From: Taiwanofungus camphoratus
Taxonomy: Eukaryota; Basidiomycota; Agaricomycetes; Polyporales; Taiwanofungaceae
NCBI GenBank assembly: GCA_003999685.1
Contig: CP021220.1
Coordinates: 3,844,001-3,908,000 of the forward strand
Direction: 5' to 3'
DNA length: 64,000 bases
Position numbers and translations under genes: made by a program. Position 1 is the first letter of the stretch; each line of letters begins with the position of its first letter. The notes under the pieces are model-generated. The model saw nothing but the letters and a program-made list of their open reading frames with translations, made no database searches and was not told the DNA's origin. Below, piece after piece: positions 61,826 through 64,000 of the stretch.

Positions 61826-62170
61826 TTTATAGAAAACTTGATTCAGTGGCCTGCGTTGTCTGAAAGTGCGAAGAGAGAGGATCATAGGCAAGTGACTAGA
61901 AAGGAAGGAGGAAGCTCGAAGGACCGAAGTTTGCGCTCATGCCTCCTCAAATATCTCATCTCGAGTTTATCTCTCCAGTAAGTATGAGGTGACACCTAGA
62001 TGATTGAGGTCCAGTCGAAGATTCCAAAAATATCACAAGGTTTCGCAGTTAACTGTCTTATATACGGGTATCTAGTCGATACATGGGTAGTCGCTACAAT
62101 ATCAATAGCAAAACGATCCGATGATGTTCTCAAGAGTACAGTCTTAAAACCGTTGTGTATGCCCTGATCA
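61826..62170. other. Intergenic
   Basis: 345 bp between two minus-strand genes. It should hold the DUS2 promoter and the end of the Ask1-like gene. No motif named. Confidence 0.4.
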
Positions 62171-64000
62171 CTATCTCGGGGCCATGTACGGGGTGGGGCT
62201 CTCGTCTACCCTTCCAGCCCCCTTGCCAATCGTGTCTTGGAATAGCTCCTCACCTAGCATCCTGAGGTTCTGTTCTGAATTGCGAGCCTGCGCCTGCAGA
62301 CGTTGAGCTGGCGGCACACCGAAGACCGTCTCTTCTTCCGCCTCACCTCCGAGTGCCGAGTCGTCGAAAGAGTCATCATCGAATGCGTCCACATCTCCTG
62401 CAGCTAGTCCGCGCGCGAACGGATGGATGGGCTCCATGTCTCCCTCCACAATCTCATCTATACTGTTGTCCGACGCGAATGAGTCGTCGTCATCGTCGTA
62501 CGACCCCCGTTGCGATGCTAGAAGGAAGGCTGCCGAAGGATTCGCAGTATTATGGACCTCGTATTCGAGCGAATCAGACGAGTCGTCAGGGTCAATGTCC
62601 TGTAAGGGCGGCTGAAACTCATCGTCCTGGAAGCGGAAAATGTTAACTTGCTGTTGCAGCGGTATCTGCACTTCTACAGGAGGGAGGTTCTCTGTTGGTG
62701 GGGGCGCAACCTTAACTGGTGCTGTGCTGCTCGTAGTGGACACAGAAGAGGAAGGAATTTGAGGATAGCTGCCAGAATGAGTGCTTGTGCTGGCCAGAAC
62801 ACTACCTGAGGGGGCCCCACCCGCGCCAGTCGAAGCAAAACCGGGAATATTGAGTCCCACTCTCCGCATGATACTGCCCAAGCTGGCATCTACGCTCCCA
62901 CTCGTCTCGGAATTGGATGGTTGAGGGTTGTACTTGGACAGCGATGGTAGAGTGGGCATCGTGCTCGCGCTCGACTCCACATCATTGCCTTTACTTCCGC
63001 CTGCTGCACTTGGCGCCTCGCCAAACACACCACGTCGCTCCACATCTAGAATATTTTGCAGAATGCGCTCCGCGGCGTCTTTTTTCGGAGTCCTGCCAAG
63101 TTTCGGAAGCCGGGCAAAATCCATCGTGATCGGAGGGGACATGCCGAAGTCCACGTCCAAGGAATCATCATCTGTATATCTTGGCGTCGTTGGTTGAGCG
63201 GCACCTGCGGGCCTCGCAGTGACGTTCAGGGTGGCTGAAGATAAGTGCCCTTTCCGGGGTGTGGTGACTGATGGGTCAGCCAAGTCAACGACGCCCTTCC
63301 ATTCAGTAGGCTTGGTACCCGGAGGAAGATACGGATTCATGGCTTTGAGGATCGGCGTCTTGGGTTTTATCTTAAGGGGGGAGACCGCAGTTTTTCTAGC
63401 ACTGGCCAGTGAAGGATCCACAGTGCTGGCATTACGACGTAGAACATTATGTAGAAGAGGTTGCATGAGCTCTCGAGCCTTACCCTTTCCATTTGCAGTT
63501 TCGGATACGCGCTGGACAGACCGTTCTTCGATTGATGGAGGTTGGATTTGTCGTTGAGTAACTTCCTCCGTCTCATCGGATTGAGCGACCTGCTGTGCCG
63601 CGGAGGTATTTGATACTTCATCATCTTGAGACAGGCTTTGGATCTCCCTGTCCAATCGCACAAGAGGCGATTCAAGAGACGTTGTCCAAGAGGGTGTGGG
63701 GTCCGAATCATGACCCGCGAAGCTGTCATGCTGGTGCATTGCCCGCTGCATATAGGTCGTAGCGGGGGTGGAGGAGATGGCAGCTTGGCCAGGCATGAAC
63801 GAGACCTCTGATGTTGTGCCATCAGGATTGAACGTCTGATGGGAGCGTATGGGTGTCGACGGGGTGTCTAAATGGGTTGATGTCGTCCCTGAGGCCCCCA
63901 CACGCTCTGCGTCTGATTCAGAAGTCGATCGTGTCTCCTGTTGTTCGTGCAGAGAGTCGTATTCGTCGTACGTAGGCACCCGGATTTGGGCGGCTTGTTC
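62171..64000 (-). CDS. ASK1: DASH complex subunit Ask1-like, 3' part
   Basis: A single open exon of 609 codons that runs off the right edge, so the N-terminal helical part of the gene is outside. Visible text is mostly low-complexity and Ser/Thr/Pro-rich with many potential phosphorylation sites. A conserved core reads MNPYLPPGTKPTEWKGVVDL, then DDDSLDVDFGMSPPITMDFA with RLPKLGRTPKKDAAERI; a later block is LGSIMRRVGLNIPGF. That SPP..MDFA..PKLGRTP core is what I recall for basidiomycete Ask1 proteins, part of the ring that couples kinetochores to microtubules. The tail is acidic and ends ESPTPYMAPR. The call rests on this core only; the family's defining N-terminus cannot be checked here. Confidence 0.72.
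   Translation of the reverse strand, partial: EQAAQIRVPTYDEYDSLHEQQETRSTSESDAERVGASGTTSTHLDTPSTPIRSHQTFNPDGTTSEVSFMPGQAAISSTPATTYMQRAMHQHDSFAGHDSDPTPSWTTSLESPLVRLDREIQSLSQDDEVSNTSAAQQVAQSDETEEVTQRQIQPPSIEERSVQRVSETANGKGKARELMQPLLHNVLRRNASTVDPSLASARKTAVSPLKIKPKTPILKAMNPYLPPGTKPTEWKGVVDLADPSVTTPRKGHLSSATLNVTARPAGAAQPTTPRYTDDDSLDVDFGMSPPITMDFARLPKLGRTPKKDAAERILQNILDVERRGVFGEAPSAAGGSKGNDVESSASTMPTLPSLSKYNPQPSNSETSGSVDASLGSIMRRVGLNIPGFASTGAGGAPSGSVLASTSTHSGSYPQIPSSSVSTTSSTAPVKVAPPPTENLPPVEVQIPLQQQVNIFRFQDDEFQPPLQDIDPDDSSDSLEYEVHNTANPSAAFLLASQRGSYDDDDDSFASDNSIDEIVEGDMEPIHPFARGLAAGDVDAFDDDSFDDSALGGEAEEETVFGVPPAQRLQAQARNSEQNLRMLGEELFQDTIGKGAGRVDESPTPYMAPR

Noticed and set aside
1-64000. tRNA genes, rRNA, CRISPR arrays, bacterial-style operons
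   Set aside because: No B-box-like GGTTCGAATCC strings with matching arms, no regularly spaced repeats; the sequence is eukaryotic throughout.

Overview
The window is nuclear DNA of a filamentous basidiomycete, most likely an agaricomycete. Genes are dense and lie on both strands. Most are cut by many short introns (about 45-60 nt, usually GT..AG) and some exons are only 9-30 nt long. The protein families fit this: basidiomycete-type P450s, a Tri5-like sesquiterpene synthase, a DUF6533-type membrane protein, a DASH-complex subunit and a eukaryotic RNA-dependent RNA polymerase. I rebuilt exons by hand from splice sites and checked that reading phase is kept across every junction of each model given with exons. 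No transcript evidence was available.

Layout. 0-10.9 kb, all plus strand: 3' part of a sugar/H+ symporter, a membrane-anchored short-chain dehydrogenase, a P450, an inositol monophosphatase and an isoprenylcysteine methyltransferase-like protein. 12.6-16.8 kb, minus: a conserved membrane protein of unknown function and a complete NAD-type malic enzyme. 17.1-24.3 kb, plus: a one-pass LysM protein, a MARVEL-type four-helix protein and a Kap114/importin-9-type karyopherin with 19 exons. 24.5-28.8 kb, minus: an RS-rich nuclear protein and a broken second malic enzyme gene. 29.1-30.3 kb, plus: a two-RRM U1A/U2B''-type snRNP protein. 30.8-41.2 kb: a DUF6533-like gene (minus), a small Copia fossil, a 1303-residue RNA-dependent RNA polymerase (plus) and a worn DUF6533-like fragment (minus). 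41.4-49.3 kb: a second P450 (plus), a CorA-type Mg2+ transporter (minus) and a complete sesquiterpene synthase (minus). 49.3-56 kb is gene-poor. It holds a decayed second copy of the terpene synthase between two inverted, nearly identical 126-bp repeats. 56-64 kb: an F-box protein (plus), then on the minus strand a serine-rich GPI-type surface protein, tRNA-dihydrouridine synthase 2 and the 3' part of an Ask1-like DASH subunit that runs off the window.

How the genes relate. Most are housekeeping genes without operon-like logic: nuclear import, splicing, tRNA modification, kinetochore, Mg2+ and sugar transport, inositol and malate metabolism. The one plausible metabolic neighbourhood is the sesquiterpene synthase (48.1-49.3 kb) with the second P450 (41.4-43.6 kb), with the Mg2+ transporter between them. 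Two genes, malic enzyme and terpene synthase, each have an intact copy and a decayed copy here, so local duplication followed by decay is the main theme. The polymerase implies an RNA-silencing pathway. I did not find a clearly new biological system. The best leads are the terpene-synthase relic enclosed by inverted repeats, the unusual splice sites in the karyopherin gene, and the polymerase whose catalytic motif is encoded largely by a 12-nt exon.
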